From an uncultured Streptococcus sp. (GTDB lineage: Bacteria > Bacillota > Bacilli > Lactobacillales > Streptococcaceae): 10,104 nucleotides of DNA. The position numbers and the translations under genes are program-made. Below, one piece after another: positions 1-6,196 of this stretch. How positions within the stretch are numbered: position 1 is the first letter of the stretch; each line of letters begins with the position of its first letter. Below the pieces are notes generated by a model. That model did no database searches, was not told the DNA's origin, and worked only from the letters and a program-made list of their open reading frames with translations. The stretch spans positions 1-10,104 of the forward strand of contig CABSRC010000059.1 in the NCBI GenBank assembly GCA_902480035.1. Direction: 5' to 3'.

Positions 1-1577
1 TGACGTCAACCTTGAAGGATGAAAGTTTAGATCCTAAGAGAACCTTTGAAATCTACTATGATTTTTCTGAAAAGATCAAGAATATGCAAGGCTACCGGAC
101 TCTAGCTCTCAATCGTGGGGAAAAATTAGGCGTTCTTAAAGTCGGATTTGAGCACCATCTAGATCGAATCATTCGTATTTTTGAGGCTCGTTTTAAAACT
201 AAAAATGCCTATGTCGATGAGGTTATTCAGCAAGCGGTTAAGAAAAAAATCGTACCTGCAATCGAACGTCGGATACGGACAGAATTGACAGAAGTGGCAG
301 AAGACGGGGCCATTCAATTGTTCTCTGAAAACCTACGGAATCTCCTGTTAATACCTCCATTGAAAGGGCGCGTGGTCCTTGGATTTGACCCAGCTTTTCG
401 GACCGGTGCCAAATTAGCGGTTGTCGATGAGACAGGCAAAATGCTTGCAACCCAGGTTATCTATCCGGTTGTCCCTGCAAAACCAGATCAGATCGAGCAG
501 GCCAAGAAAGATTTGTCCTCCTTGATCAAGGAGTTTGACGTAGAGATTATTGCGATCGGTAATGGAACCGCTAGCCGTGAAAGTGAGGCCTTTGTCGCAG
601 ATGTCCTCCATGACCATCCAGGGGTTCGCTATGTCATTGTCAATGAAAGCGGAGCCTCTGTCTACTCAGCTAGTGAGTTGGCCCGTCATGAGTTCCCAGA
701 ATTAACCGTTGAAAAACGCTCGGCCATCTCCATTGCCCGCCGCCTGCAAGATCCCTTGGCTGAGTTGGTGAAAATCGATGCCAAGTCGATCGGTGTGGGT
801 CAATACCAGCACGATGTCAATCAGAAAAAATTGACGGAAAGTTTGGATTTCGTGGTAGATACGGTCGTCAACCAAGTTGGGGTTAATATCAATACGGCTA
901 GTCCCTCTCTCTTAGCGCATGTAGCAGGGCTTAATAAGACCATCTCTGAAAATATCGTGAAATATCGGGAAGAAGAAGGTATGATCCTTTCACGGGCACA
1001 GATTAAAAAAGTCCCTCGTCTCGGAGCCAAGGCTTTCGAGCAGGCGGCGGGATTCTTACGCATTCCTGAAAGTAAAAACATTTTGGATAATACTGGCGTC
1101 CACCCTGAAAGCTATAAGGAAGTTGAAAAACTTTTTGAACTCCTTGGGATTACCGAACTCGATGAATCTGCTCAAGAAAAATTAAAAGCTGTCAAGATAG
1201 AGGAAATGTCGCCCCAGCTAGAACTGGGGCCGGAAACCCTGAAAGATGTCATTGATGATCTCCTAAAACCAGGTCGCGATTTGCGGGATTCCTTTGATGC
1301 ACCCGTGCTCCGTCAGGATGTTTTGGATATTAAAGACCTCCACATTGGTCAAAAATTAGAAGGGGTTGTGCGCAATGTGGTTGATTTCGGAGCCTTTGTC
1401 GATATTGGTATTCACGAGGATGGCTTGATTCATATCTCCCATATGAGCAAGCAATTTATCAAGCATCCAAGCCAAGTCGTCTCTGTAGGAGATGTAGTGA
1501 CGGTCTGGGTGAAGAAGATTGACGTGGAACGCGAAAAAGTCAACCTCAGTTTGGTAGCACCGAATGAATCTGACTGA
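1..1577 (+). CDS. tex: Tex-family RNA-binding transcription accessory protein, 5' end missing
   Basis: The reading frame is open from the window edge and ends at TGA 1575-1577, so this is the C-terminal part of Tex. About 520 residues are visible; streptococcal Tex is usually a little over 700, so the N-terminal helix-turn-helix part is missing. Counting residues from the TTG at 12, a YqgF/RNase H-like domain begins near residue 118 (VVLGFDPAFRTGAKLAVVD). A helix-hairpin-helix segment follows near 290-350 (VNINTASPSLLAHVAGL), and a C-terminal S1 RNA-binding domain lies near 443-515 (GVVRNVVDFGAFVDIG, then GLIHISHMS). Tex is a cytoplasmic nucleic-acid-binding protein linked to transcription; its exact role in streptococci is not settled. 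The TTG at 12 is not a real start, because the frame continues upstream. The last 14 bases overlap the next gene, which implies translational coupling. Confidence 0.95.
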   Translation, partial: TSTLKDESLDPKRTFEIYYDFSEKIKNMQGYRTLALNRGEKLGVLKVGFEHHLDRIIRIFEARFKTKNAYVDEVIQQAVKKKIVPAIERRIRTELTEVAEDGAIQLFSENLRNLLLIPPLKGRVVLGFDPAFRTGAKLAVVDETGKMLATQVIYPVVPAKPDQIEQAKKDLSSLIKEFDVEIIAIGNGTASRESEAFVADVLHDHPGVRYVIVNESGASVYSASELARHEFPELTVEKRSAISIARRLQDPLAELVKIDAKSIGVGQYQHDVNQKKLTESLDFVVDTVVNQVGVNINTASPSLLAHVAGLNKTISENIVKYREEEGMILSRAQIKKVPRLGAKAFEQAAGFLRIPESKNILDNTGVHPESYKEVEKLFELLGITELDESAQEKLKAVKIEEMSPQLELGPETLKDVIDDLLKPGRDLRDSFDAPVLRQDVLDIKDLHIGQKLEGVVRNVVDFGAFVDIGIHEDGLIHISHMSKQFIKHPSQVVSVGDVVTVWVKKIDVEREKVNLSLVAPNESD

Positions 1578-2019
1578 CTATGTACGCCAGGTATCTCTGG
1601 AAGATTTTGGTAGGGAATTCCGCCATCGAGCAGAGTGGAATGCGCGTCTGCAAACCACTGGAGGCCGTTTCTTTCCTAAGGATCGGCATCTTGATTTCAA
1701 CCCCAAGATTTATCAGACGTTCGGATTAGAGACCTTTCGGAAAATCGTCCGCCATGAGCTCTGCCATTACCATCTTTACGATCAAGGAAAAGGCTATCGC
1801 CACAAAGATCCAGCCTTTAAACAGCTCCTTCAGCAAGTGGATGGACTTCGATTTACACCACCTCTACCAGAAAAGACTGGACGAGTCAAGCGGATCTATT
1901 TCTATCAATGTCCTCACTGTGGTCAAGAGTATAGGCGAAAGCGAAAAATCGATCTGAAGAAATATGCTTGCGGTCGCTGTCGCAGCCGTCTGCAATTCCT
2001 TGAAATGAGACAGGAATGA
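1564..2019 (+). CDS. SprT-like zinc-binding protein (YdcK-like)
   Basis: This 151-residue cytoplasmic protein has a SprT-type zinc motif, HELCH at residues 64-68 (context VRHELCHYH). It also has a C-terminal zinc ribbon with cysteines 116 and 119 (CPHCG) and 136 and 139 (CGRC). Length and layout match the SprT/YdcK family of Firmicutes. The HExxH motif is that of a zincin metalloprotease, but the substrate of bacterial SprT-like proteins is unknown; eukaryotic SPRTN cleaves DNA-protein crosslinks. The ATG at 1564 lies inside the end of tex, so the gene is probably translated by coupling from a shared mRNA. The start is supported because the family begins with a short segment like MNLTDYVRQVS. 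No terminator follows directly; the next promoter lies about 40 bases downstream. Confidence 0.9.
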   Translation: MNLTDYVRQVSLEDFGREFRHRAEWNARLQTTGGRFFPKDRHLDFNPKIYQTFGLETFRKIVRHELCHYHLYDQGKGYRHKDPAFKQLLQQVDGLRFTPPLPEKTGRVKRIYFYQCPHCGQEYRRKRKIDLKKYACGRCRSRLQFLEMRQE

Positions 2020-2039
2020 GAATCGGTCTTTAGGCGGAT

Positions 2040-2084
2040 CTCTTTCTAGTTAGACTCTGCTAAAATAGGTCTAACTAGAAAGAG
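2040..2084 (+). promoter_or_regulatory. Promoter embedded in a perfect 16-bp inverted repeat (candidate operator of the pspC unit)
   Basis: CTCTTTCTAGTTAGAC (2040-2055) is the exact reverse complement of GTCTAACTAGAAAGAG (2069-2084), with 13 bases between. The spacer contains an extended -10, TGCTAAAAT (2058-2066); I see no good -35. Each arm holds a smaller near-palindrome, TCTAGTTAGA (2045-2054) and TCTAACTAGA (2070-2079), centred 25 bp apart. The right arm runs into the Shine-Dalgarno of the PspC gene. Transcription from this -10 would start inside the right arm, so the repeat fits a DNA operator better than an RNA hairpin, and no T-tract follows it. Orthologous PspC genes in streptococci are reported members of the LiaFSR envelope-stress regulon. 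LiaR binding here is an inference. Confidence 0.75.
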
Positions 2085-2093
2085 GAAAATCAA

Positions 2094-2372
2094 ATGACAT
2101 CATCATTTTACAAATCAAAACGCCACCGCCTGGTTTCAGGTGTGCTAGCTGGGCTGGCCGATAAATTTGGTCTGAGTGTAACGCTACTTCGCTTCTTGTT
2201 TATTCTTTTTACGGTCTCTCATGCCTTTATCGGTGTGATTATCTACTTACTGTTAGATACGACCTTACCTTATAAGGAAGAGGAGCAGGAAATATTTGAC
2301 GATGGCCCTCGACCTCGTCGGAGAAAAGAGGCTGAACCCATCCATGATCAGAATGATAGTCCGTTTTTCTAA
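2094..2372 (+). CDS. PspC-domain membrane protein (envelope stress)
   Basis: This 92-residue protein carries a PspC domain over roughly residues 5-60. It has a basic N-terminus, the segment LVSGVLAGLADKFGLSVTLL, then a hydrophobic stretch (about 33-56) ending in LLLDTTLP. A charged cytoplasmic-type tail follows (KEEEQE, then RPRRRKEAEP). PspC proteins are small inner-membrane proteins; in E. coli PspC takes part in the phage-shock response. Streptococcal homologues respond to cell-wall antibiotics through LiaFSR. The ATG at 2094 is preceded by AGAGG at 2081-2085, eight bases away. It is the first gene of a short unit with the membrane protein at 2385 and is driven by the palindromic promoter just upstream. 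Confidence 0.9.
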   Translation: MTSSFYKSKRHRLVSGVLAGLADKFGLSVTLLRFLFILFTVSHAFIGVIIYLLLDTTLPYKEEEQEIFDDGPRPRRRKEAEPIHDQNDSPFF

Positions 2373-2384
2373 AAGGAGATCCGG

Positions 2385-2753
2385 GTGAAGCAGAAGTTCT
2401 ATTACCTTGCTTTTATTCTATATCTCTTCTTCAGTTTTATAGGACAGTTTTTCATTTTAAATCGTGTTTTTGGTGAAGGAGTTGGAACAGTTTTTATCGG
2501 AATGGCCCTTTATCCACTGGGCATTTGGAATAGTCTCTTCTACCTCTTGTTTCTGTCAACAGAAATGGCTAGAAAGCCACAAATTTATCGGTTTTCGATT
2601 TTATTTCTGCCGATGTTGTGCCTGGTTTTGTCCTTGTTGGGAGGAGGACCTACCGCCTTTATGCTGGGCTTGATCGCATTTCCTTCAAATGCGGTGGTCT
2701 ATGCTGTCTCGACTGGAATCAAATCCATGATTAAAGATTTCTTGCAAGGCTGA
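2385..2753 (+). CDS. Small polytopic membrane protein of unknown function
   Basis: I do not recognise a family for this 122-residue, strongly hydrophobic protein. About four membrane segments are visible: near residues 5-25, 32-58, 70-87 and 90-110. Few charged residues are present, and the C-terminus is short and basic (IKSMIKDFLQG). The GTG start at 2385 is chosen because AAGGAGAT sits at 2373-2380, directly after the PspC stop. With only 12 bases between the genes, it is almost certainly co-transcribed with pspC and shares its regulation, so an envelope-stress role is a reasonable guess from context only. An intrinsic terminator follows at 2791. Confidence 0.8.
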   Translation: MKQKFYYLAFILYLFFSFIGQFFILNRVFGEGVGTVFIGMALYPLGIWNSLFYLLFLSTEMARKPQIYRFSILFLPMLCLVLSLLGGGPTAFMLGLIAFPSNAVVYAVSTGIKSMIKDFLQG

Positions 2754-2790
2754 AGGCTGGAGCATTCTTCAGATGTTACCATCATTTCCT

Positions 2791-2823
2791 AGAGGTTAGA
2801 GACATTTGTCTTGGCCTCTTTTT
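2791..2823 (+). terminator. Intrinsic terminator after the pspC unit
   Basis: AGAGG (2791-2795) pairs with CCTCT (2815-2819). An inner GAGAC (2799-2803) pairs with GTCTT (2808-2812) around an ATTT loop, with a small internal loop between the stems. TTTTT follows at 2819-2823. It ends the pspC/membrane protein transcript and separates it from hprK. Confidence 0.7.
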
Positions 2824-2847
2824 AGTCGCATTAAAAAGGAGTTGAAA

Positions 2848-2919
2848 ATGGATCATTCAAATGACACTTCAGTCTCTCGTCTGAAGAGAAAATCTGCTAT
2901 AATAGAGAGAGAATTTTAA
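2848..2919 (+). CDS. Possible 23-residue leader peptide upstream of hprK (doubtful)
   Basis: An ATG at 2848 with a strong Shine-Dalgarno (AAAGGAG, 2835-2841, six-base spacer) opens a 23-codon frame ending at TAA 2917-2919, 13 bases before hprK. The peptide starts MDHSNDTSVSRLKRK and resembles nothing I know. The frame runs across the apparent hprK promoter (TGCTATAAT at 2895-2903), so it would be translated only from an upstream transcript, beyond the terminator at 2791. It may be a chance frame or a decayed gene end. Confidence 0.2.
   Translation: MDHSNDTSVSRLKRKSAIIEREF
2867..2903 (+). promoter_or_regulatory. hprK operon promoter with dyad over the -35 region
   Basis: An extended -10, TGCTATAAT (2895-2903), precedes hprK by 29 bases. 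The expected -35 position (about 2875-2880, TCTCGT) is poor, as is common with TGn promoters. CTTCAG (2867-2872) and CTGAAG (2881-2886) form a perfect 6-bp inverted repeat with an 8-base spacer centred on the -35 region, a plausible binding site for a regulator. Transcription would start near 2910. Confidence 0.65.
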
Positions 2920-2932
2920 AAGGGAGAATGAT

Positions 2933-3865
2933 ATGGCAGTTACTGTTCGCGATATACAGGAAAAGCTTCGTCTGTCAGTTGTTTATGGGGATGATAACCT
3001 CTTAAGCAAGGAAATTACGACTGCGGACATCTCACGTCCAGGTCTTGAAATGACGGGCTATTTTGACTATTACACACCTGAGCGGATTCAGCTTGTAGGA
3101 ATGAAAGAATGGTCCTACCTGGTGAAGATGAGCTCTCACAACCGACATCAAGTTTTGCGCAAGATGTTCCAGCCAGAGACACCTGTCATCATTGTCGCGC
3201 GGAATTTGGACATTCCAGAAGAAATGTTACGGGCTGCGGAAGAGAAGCAGCTGGCTATTTTAAAGAGCAATGTTGCGACGAGCCGTTTGTCTGGTGAGTT
3301 ATCCAGTTATTTGGATAGCCGCTTGGCAGAACGTACCAGTGTTCATGGTGTTTTGATGGATATTTATGGGATGGGGGTCTTGATCCAAGGAGATAGCGGG
3401 ATCGGTAAGAGCGAGACAGCTTTGGAACTTGTCAAGCGGGGTCACCGTCTCGTAGCGGATGACCGAGTCGATATCTATGCGAGAGATGAGATGACCCTTT
3501 GGGGAGAGCCTGCTGAAATCCTACGTCACCTACTAGAAATCCGTGGTGTCGGGATTATCGATGTCATGAGTCTATACGGTGCGAGTGCTGTGAAGGATTC
3601 TTCACAAGTTCAAATCGACGTTTACCTGGAAAATTACACTAAGGACCAAACTTATGATCGTCTTGGTAACAACGCAGAAGAGTTGGAAATCGGTGGAGTC
3701 ACCATTCCTCGTATTCGCATTCCAGTGAAGACAGGTCGAAATATTTCGGTCGTGATTGAAGCAGCAGCCATGAATGTTCGTGCCAAACAAATGGGCTATG
3801 ATGCCACTAAAACCTTTGAAGAACGTTTGTCCCAGTTGATTAGTCAAAATGAGGTGAAGGAATGA
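2933..3865 (+). CDS. hprK: HPr kinase/phosphorylase
   Basis: HprK phosphorylates and dephosphorylates HPr at Ser46 in response to ATP, fructose-1,6-bisphosphate and phosphate. HPr(Ser-P) is the corepressor of CcpA and slows PTS uptake, making HprK the sensor enzyme of carbon catabolite control in Firmicutes. The 310-residue length is normal. The N-terminal domain covers about 1-130. The kinase domain has H138, the Walker A/P-loop GDSGIGKS (153-160), the ADDR acidic motif (D176, D177) and the HprK signature LEIRGVGIIDV (201-211). The ATG at 2933 has AGGGAG at 2921-2926. The gene overlaps lgt by 4 bases (ATGA), the usual streptococcal hprK-lgt arrangement. The enzyme is cytoplasmic and hexameric in characterised homologues. 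Confidence 0.98.
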   Translation: MAVTVRDIQEKLRLSVVYGDDNLLSKEITTADISRPGLEMTGYFDYYTPERIQLVGMKEWSYLVKMSSHNRHQVLRKMFQPETPVIIVARNLDIPEEMLRAAEEKQLAILKSNVATSRLSGELSSYLDSRLAERTSVHGVLMDIYGMGVLIQGDSGIGKSETALELVKRGHRLVADDRVDIYARDEMTLWGEPAEILRHLLEIRGVGIIDVMSLYGASAVKDSSQVQIDVYLENYTKDQTYDRLGNNAEELEIGGVTIPRIRIPVKTGRNISVVIEAAAMNVRAKQMGYDATKTFEERLSQLISQNEVKE

Positions 3866-4644
3866 ATCCAGTAGCCCTTCAATTAGGTCCGATCAGTATT
3901 CGTTGGTACGCAATTTGTATTGTCTCTGGTTTGATTCTAGCTGTTTATCTTTCCATGAAAGAAGCGCCTCGTAAGAAAATTGATCCAGATGCCATCATTG
4001 ATTTCATTCTGATTGCTTTTCCTCTTGCGATTGTGGGTGCCAGACTCTATTACGTTACTTTCGAATGGGGCTATTATAGCCAGCACCTTGGTGAGATTTT
4101 TGCTATTTGGAACGGAGGAATCGCGATTTATGGTGGTCTCTTAACGGGTGCTTTAGTTCTTTATCTTTTCTCTCGTAGACGTTTGATTGAACCGATCGAC
4201 TTTTTAGATATTGCGGCCCCAAGCGTCATGATTGCCCAGAGCATTGGTCGCTGGGGGAACTTCTTCAACCAGGAAGCTTATGGGGCTACTGTTAAGAGTC
4301 TCAACTACCTGCCCTCTTTTATTCGAGACCAAATGTATATAGATGGCAGTTATCGTCAGCCAACTTTCTTATATGAATCCAGTTGGAATCTGTTAGGATT
4401 TCTCTTGATCTTGATTCTTCGTAGGAAATCCCAATTTTTGAGGCAAGGTGAGATCACAGCCTTTTACCTCATCTGGTATGGATTTGGGCGAATGATCATC
4501 GAAGGAATGCGGACGGATAGCTTGATGTTCGCGGGTTTACGTGTTTCCCAGTGGCTATCGATGATCCTGATTATAGTTGGACTCGCCATTATCGTTTACC
4601 AACGTCACAAAAAAGCCCCTTATTATGTAGAAGAAAAGGAGTAA
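3862..4644 (+). CDS. lgt: Prolipoprotein diacylglyceryl transferase
   Basis: Lgt transfers diacylglycerol from phosphatidylglycerol to the lipobox cysteine of prelipoproteins, the first step of lipoprotein maturation at the cytoplasmic membrane. The 260-residue protein is polytopic, with hydrophobic segments throughout. It carries the family signature IGRWGNFFNQEAYG (128-141), a GGI...YGGLLTG region (85-96), PTFLYES (167-173) and GRMIIEGMRTDSL (209-221), which includes the conserved C-terminal arginines. The ATG at 3862 overlaps the hprK stop; GAGGTG at 3851-3856 is the likely ribosome binding site. Length and motifs are complete. Confidence 0.98.
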   Translation: MNPVALQLGPISIRWYAICIVSGLILAVYLSMKEAPRKKIDPDAIIDFILIAFPLAIVGARLYYVTFEWGYYSQHLGEIFAIWNGGIAIYGGLLTGALVLYLFSRRRLIEPIDFLDIAAPSVMIAQSIGRWGNFFNQEAYGATVKSLNYLPSFIRDQMYIDGSYRQPTFLYESSWNLLGFLLILILRRKSQFLRQGEITAFYLIWYGFGRMIIEGMRTDSLMFAGLRVSQWLSMILIIVGLAIIVYQRHKKAPYYVEEKE

Positions 4645-4647
4645 CAT

Positions 4648-5031
4648 ATGTTTATTGAAATCGCATACGGCCTTTTAGGCCTTGCCTTAGTAGCGCTTGT
4701 CATTTATATGATTTTTTTCCTTTCAAAGATTGGAAAAGTTGTAGATGAGACGCAAAAAACGATCCAAGTGTTGACATCAGATGTCAATGTCACCTTGCAT
4801 CAGACCAATGATCTATTGGCAAAAGTCAATGTTTTAACGGATGATTTGAATCAAAAAGTGGCAACGATCGACCCCTTGTTTACAGCTGTAGCGGATCTTT
4901 CAGAGTCTGTCTCAGATTTGAATGACCAAGCGCGTCAATTGAGTGTTAAAGCTGCATCAGCTGGTGGGAAAACTGTAAAAGCCTCTATCGGATTAAAAGC
5001 GATTCAGATGGCTTCAAAATTATTTAAATAG
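4648..5031 (+). CDS. DUF948 (YtxG-like) membrane-anchored protein
   Basis: This 127-residue protein has one N-terminal membrane helix (about residues 5-27) followed by a long heptad-like helical region rich in Val, Leu, Asp and Thr (30-110). This is the architecture of the DUF948/YtxG family. The ending ASIGLKAIQMASKLFK is amphipathic. Its biochemical function is unknown; in B. subtilis the ytxG-ytxH-ytxJ genes form a general-stress operon. Here it lies between lgt and a YtxH-like gene, keeping the G-H pairing. AAAGGAG (4635-4641) overlaps the end of lgt, and the start at 4648 is only 3 bases past the lgt stop, so it belongs to the hprK-lgt transcript. Confidence 0.85.
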   Translation: MFIEIAYGLLGLALVALVIYMIFFLSKIGKVVDETQKTIQVLTSDVNVTLHQTNDLLAKVNVLTDDLNQKVATIDPLFTAVADLSESVSDLNDQARQLSVKAASAGGKTVKASIGLKAIQMASKLFK

Positions 5032-5045
5032 AATCGAGGAAAAAG

Positions 5046-5504
5046 ATGGGACGTTTATCTAGTTTATTAATTGGTGTGATTTCAGGTGCTTCAGCAGCCT
5101 ACTATTTGTCAACAGAGCAAGGTAAGAAAGTTACTAAAAAAGTTGTGCGCTTTGTAAAAGACTATCAAGAAGATCCTCAAGAAGTGCATGAATCAGTTAA
5201 ACAAACTGCTAAAGATGTTTCAAAACAAGCAGCAGAAGTCATCCAACAAACCAAAGAAAAAGTTGGATCTGGAGAAATTACGACAGGAACTGTTTTGGAA
5301 TCTGTCAAAGAAAAAACGCAAGATGTGGTTGAAAAATCTCAAGAAGTCTATCACTCATTTAAGGATAAACTTCAAAAAGAAAATCTAAGTGGCAATGACT
5401 TGGTTCAATCCATTCGCAAACAAACAGAATCAGAAGACATCGTGCTAGACTTGGATGAAAAAGATCCTGAAGAAGCAGCTGAAGAAGAAACAAAAGAAGC
5501 ATAA
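5046..5504 (+). CDS. YtxH-domain protein
   Basis: This 152-residue protein starts with a glycine- and alanine-rich hydrophobic segment, LLIGVISGASAAYYLS (7-22), then EQGKKVTKK, which is the YtxH domain pattern. Residues 35-130 form a highly charged amphipathic helical region with repeated Val-Lys-Glu/Gln-Thr units such as VKQTAKDVSKQ and VKEKTQDVVEKSQ, reminiscent of LEA-like or apolipoprotein-like helices. The tail is very acidic (DLDEKDPEEAAEEE). Function is unknown; membrane association is inferred from the N-terminus. GAGGA at 5036-5040 supports the ATG at 5046. It is the last gene of the hprK operon, followed at once by the structured repeat at 5504. Confidence 0.85.
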   Translation: MGRLSSLLIGVISGASAAYYLSTEQGKKVTKKVVRFVKDYQEDPQEVHESVKQTAKDVSKQAAEVIQQTKEKVGSGEITTGTVLESVKEKTQDVVEKSQEVYHSFKDKLQKENLSGNDLVQSIRKQTESEDIVLDLDEKDPEEAAEEETKEA

Positions 5505-5688
5505 AAAAGAGAGTGGGACAGAAATCGGTAATTCGTTAGAATTCGATTTCGTCGTCCCACCTCCGCACAGTTGAGTAGGGCTGTAAAAGCTGATGAAATC
5601 AGCGTAGTAGAGCCCACTCAACCACTGCGTCTTGCTCAACAATCCAAAAACAATTGAGAGGCTAGGACTTTTGTCCCAGTCTCTTTTT
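5504..5688. repeat. 185-bp structured repeat element with 20-bp terminal inverted repeats
   Basis: The ends AAAAAGAGAGTGGGACAGAA (5504-5523) and 5669-5688 are inverted copies with one mismatch and one G-T pair over 20 bases. Inside are nested hairpins. The left one is GTGGGAC...GTCCCAC with inner AAATCG...CGATTT and AATTC-GTTA-GAATT. The central one is GTTGAGT...ACTCAAC, GGGCT...AGCCC and GCTGAT-GAA-ATCAGC (about 5572-5623). The right one is the terminator at 5657. TA dinucleotides flank it at 5502-5503 and 5688-5689, compatible with TA-targeting miniature elements, though the A/T runs blur the exact edges. No gene is present. I recall similar sequence downstream of genes in other streptococcal genomes, but copy number cannot be judged from one window. 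The left end directly abuts the ytxH stop codon. Confidence 0.7.
5657..5688 (+). terminator. Intrinsic terminator of the hprK-lgt-DUF948-ytxH operon
   Basis: AGAGGCTAGGAC (5657-5668) pairs with GTCCCAGTCTCT (5673-5684) around a TTTT loop, with one G-T pair and one A-C mismatch. TTTTT follows at 5684-5688. It forms the right end of the structured repeat. Confidence 0.8.
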
Positions 5689-5766
5689 ATAGAAGGTAAG
5701 ACAGTAATTGGTAGCTAAGTTTTGTCTTCCAATTGTTATTCCAATTAAAAAAATTCGAGTAAATAA

Positions 5767-5790
5767 AAAAATCAGGAAAACCTGATTTTT
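5767..5790 (-). terminator. Terminator of the minus-strand DUF3270-like gene (potentially bidirectional)
   Basis: AAAAATCAGG (5767-5776) and CCTGATTTTT (5781-5790) form a perfect 10-bp stem with an AAAA loop. The minus-strand transcript ends in a U-run, and the plus strand also continues in T (5786-5798), so it could stop transcription both ways. It overlaps the stop codon of the minus-strand gene. The stretch 5692-5766 between this and the structured repeat holds nothing else I can support. Confidence 0.85.
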
Positions 5791-6082
5791 ATTTTTTTCG
5801 TTTATTGTAGTAAATTCGGAATCCTTGAATACTAGCAAAGCTAGAACCAATCGCTAAAGCAAACGCAAAGAAGGTATTCATTTTTGTTGCTAAAAAGACA
5901 AAACTAAATACAACCGTCAACACACAGAAAATAGCGATATTCAAAAAATATAGCAATTCACTTAATTGAGGTGCGGGTTCAACTTCAGGAGCATAGTCCT
6001 GAATAGGGGTTTCTTGGGTTTGTTTGGTTAATTCGATATAATCGAATTCTTCATCATAGTGTCTTAAATTTCTTACGGGCAT
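5789..6082 (-). CDS. DUF3270-like small membrane protein
   Basis: This 97-residue protein has an acidic, soluble N-terminal half (MPVRNLRHYDEEFDYIEL, later EVEPAPQLSEL). Two membrane helices follow (about 42-64 and 68-88), and the end is basic (YYNKRKK), which suggests a cytoplasmic C-terminus. The layout matches the DUF3270 family, which I know only from streptococci and which has no assigned function. The start codon at 6082 is preceded on the minus strand by TAGGAGAGAGAAA, a good ribosome binding site. The gene is monocistronic, ends at a strong hairpin, and is divergent from the U32 genes, sharing an intergenic region with a WalR-type box. The family assignment is from memory of its overall pattern. 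Confidence 0.75.
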   Translation of the reverse strand: MPVRNLRHYDEEFDYIELTKQTQETPIQDYAPEVEPAPQLSELLYFLNIAIFCVLTVVFSFVFLATKMNTFFAFALAIGSSFASIQGFRIYYNKRKK

Positions 6083-6108
6083 TTTCTCTCTCCTAACAGT
6101 ACTCTATT

Positions 6109-6117
6109 ATTCTATCA
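6109..6117 (-). promoter_or_regulatory. Extended -10 for the minus-strand DUF3270-like gene
   Basis: On the minus strand TGATAGAAT reads from 6117 to 6109, a TGn extended -10. It would start transcription near 6102, about 20 bases before the start codon. No convincing -35 is present, which fits either an extended -10 promoter or one helped by an activator at the nearby 6136-6152 box. Confidence 0.5.
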
Positions 6118-6135
6118 TGAATTCAGGTATATAAA

Positions 6136-6152
6136 TGTTACAAAAATGTTAC
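6136..6152 (+). promoter_or_regulatory. WalR/VicR-type binding site (TGTTAC-N5-TGTTAC)
   Basis: TGTTAC (6136-6141), five A (6142-6146), TGTTAC (6147-6152) matches the WalR (YycF/VicR) consensus TGTWAH-N5-TGTWAH at every position. Because TGTTACA is nearly self-complementary, the minus strand also matches (TGTAAC-N5-TGTAAC, 6153-6137). A weaker third TTACA copy lies at 6158-6162. The box is about 60 bp upstream of the U32 gene start and about 35-50 bp upstream of the predicted minus-strand start site. WalRK/VicRK controls cell-wall homeostasis in streptococci. Binding here is inferred. Confidence 0.5.
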
Positions 6153-6196
6153 AAATTTTACAAAATGAATAAATTTTTCTAGAATATCGGAATTTT

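Noticed and set aside
12..14. TTG at 12 as the start of tex
   Set aside because: The frame is open to the window edge and the N-terminal domain of Tex is missing; this is an internal leucine codon.
2040..2084. Intrinsic terminator after the sprT-like gene
   Set aside because: The inverted repeat is perfect but lacks a T-tract on either strand and contains a -10 element, so an operator is more likely.
5405..5642. Two minus-strand frames across the end of ytxH and the structured repeat
   Set aside because: They arise from the acidic tail of YtxH read backwards plus the repeat element; no promoter or ribosome binding site is present.
6136..6162. GlnR/TnrA-type site (TGTNA-N7-TNACA)
   Set aside because: The available TGTTA and TTACA pairs have spacings of 8 and 6, not 7; the WalR-type direct repeat fits better.
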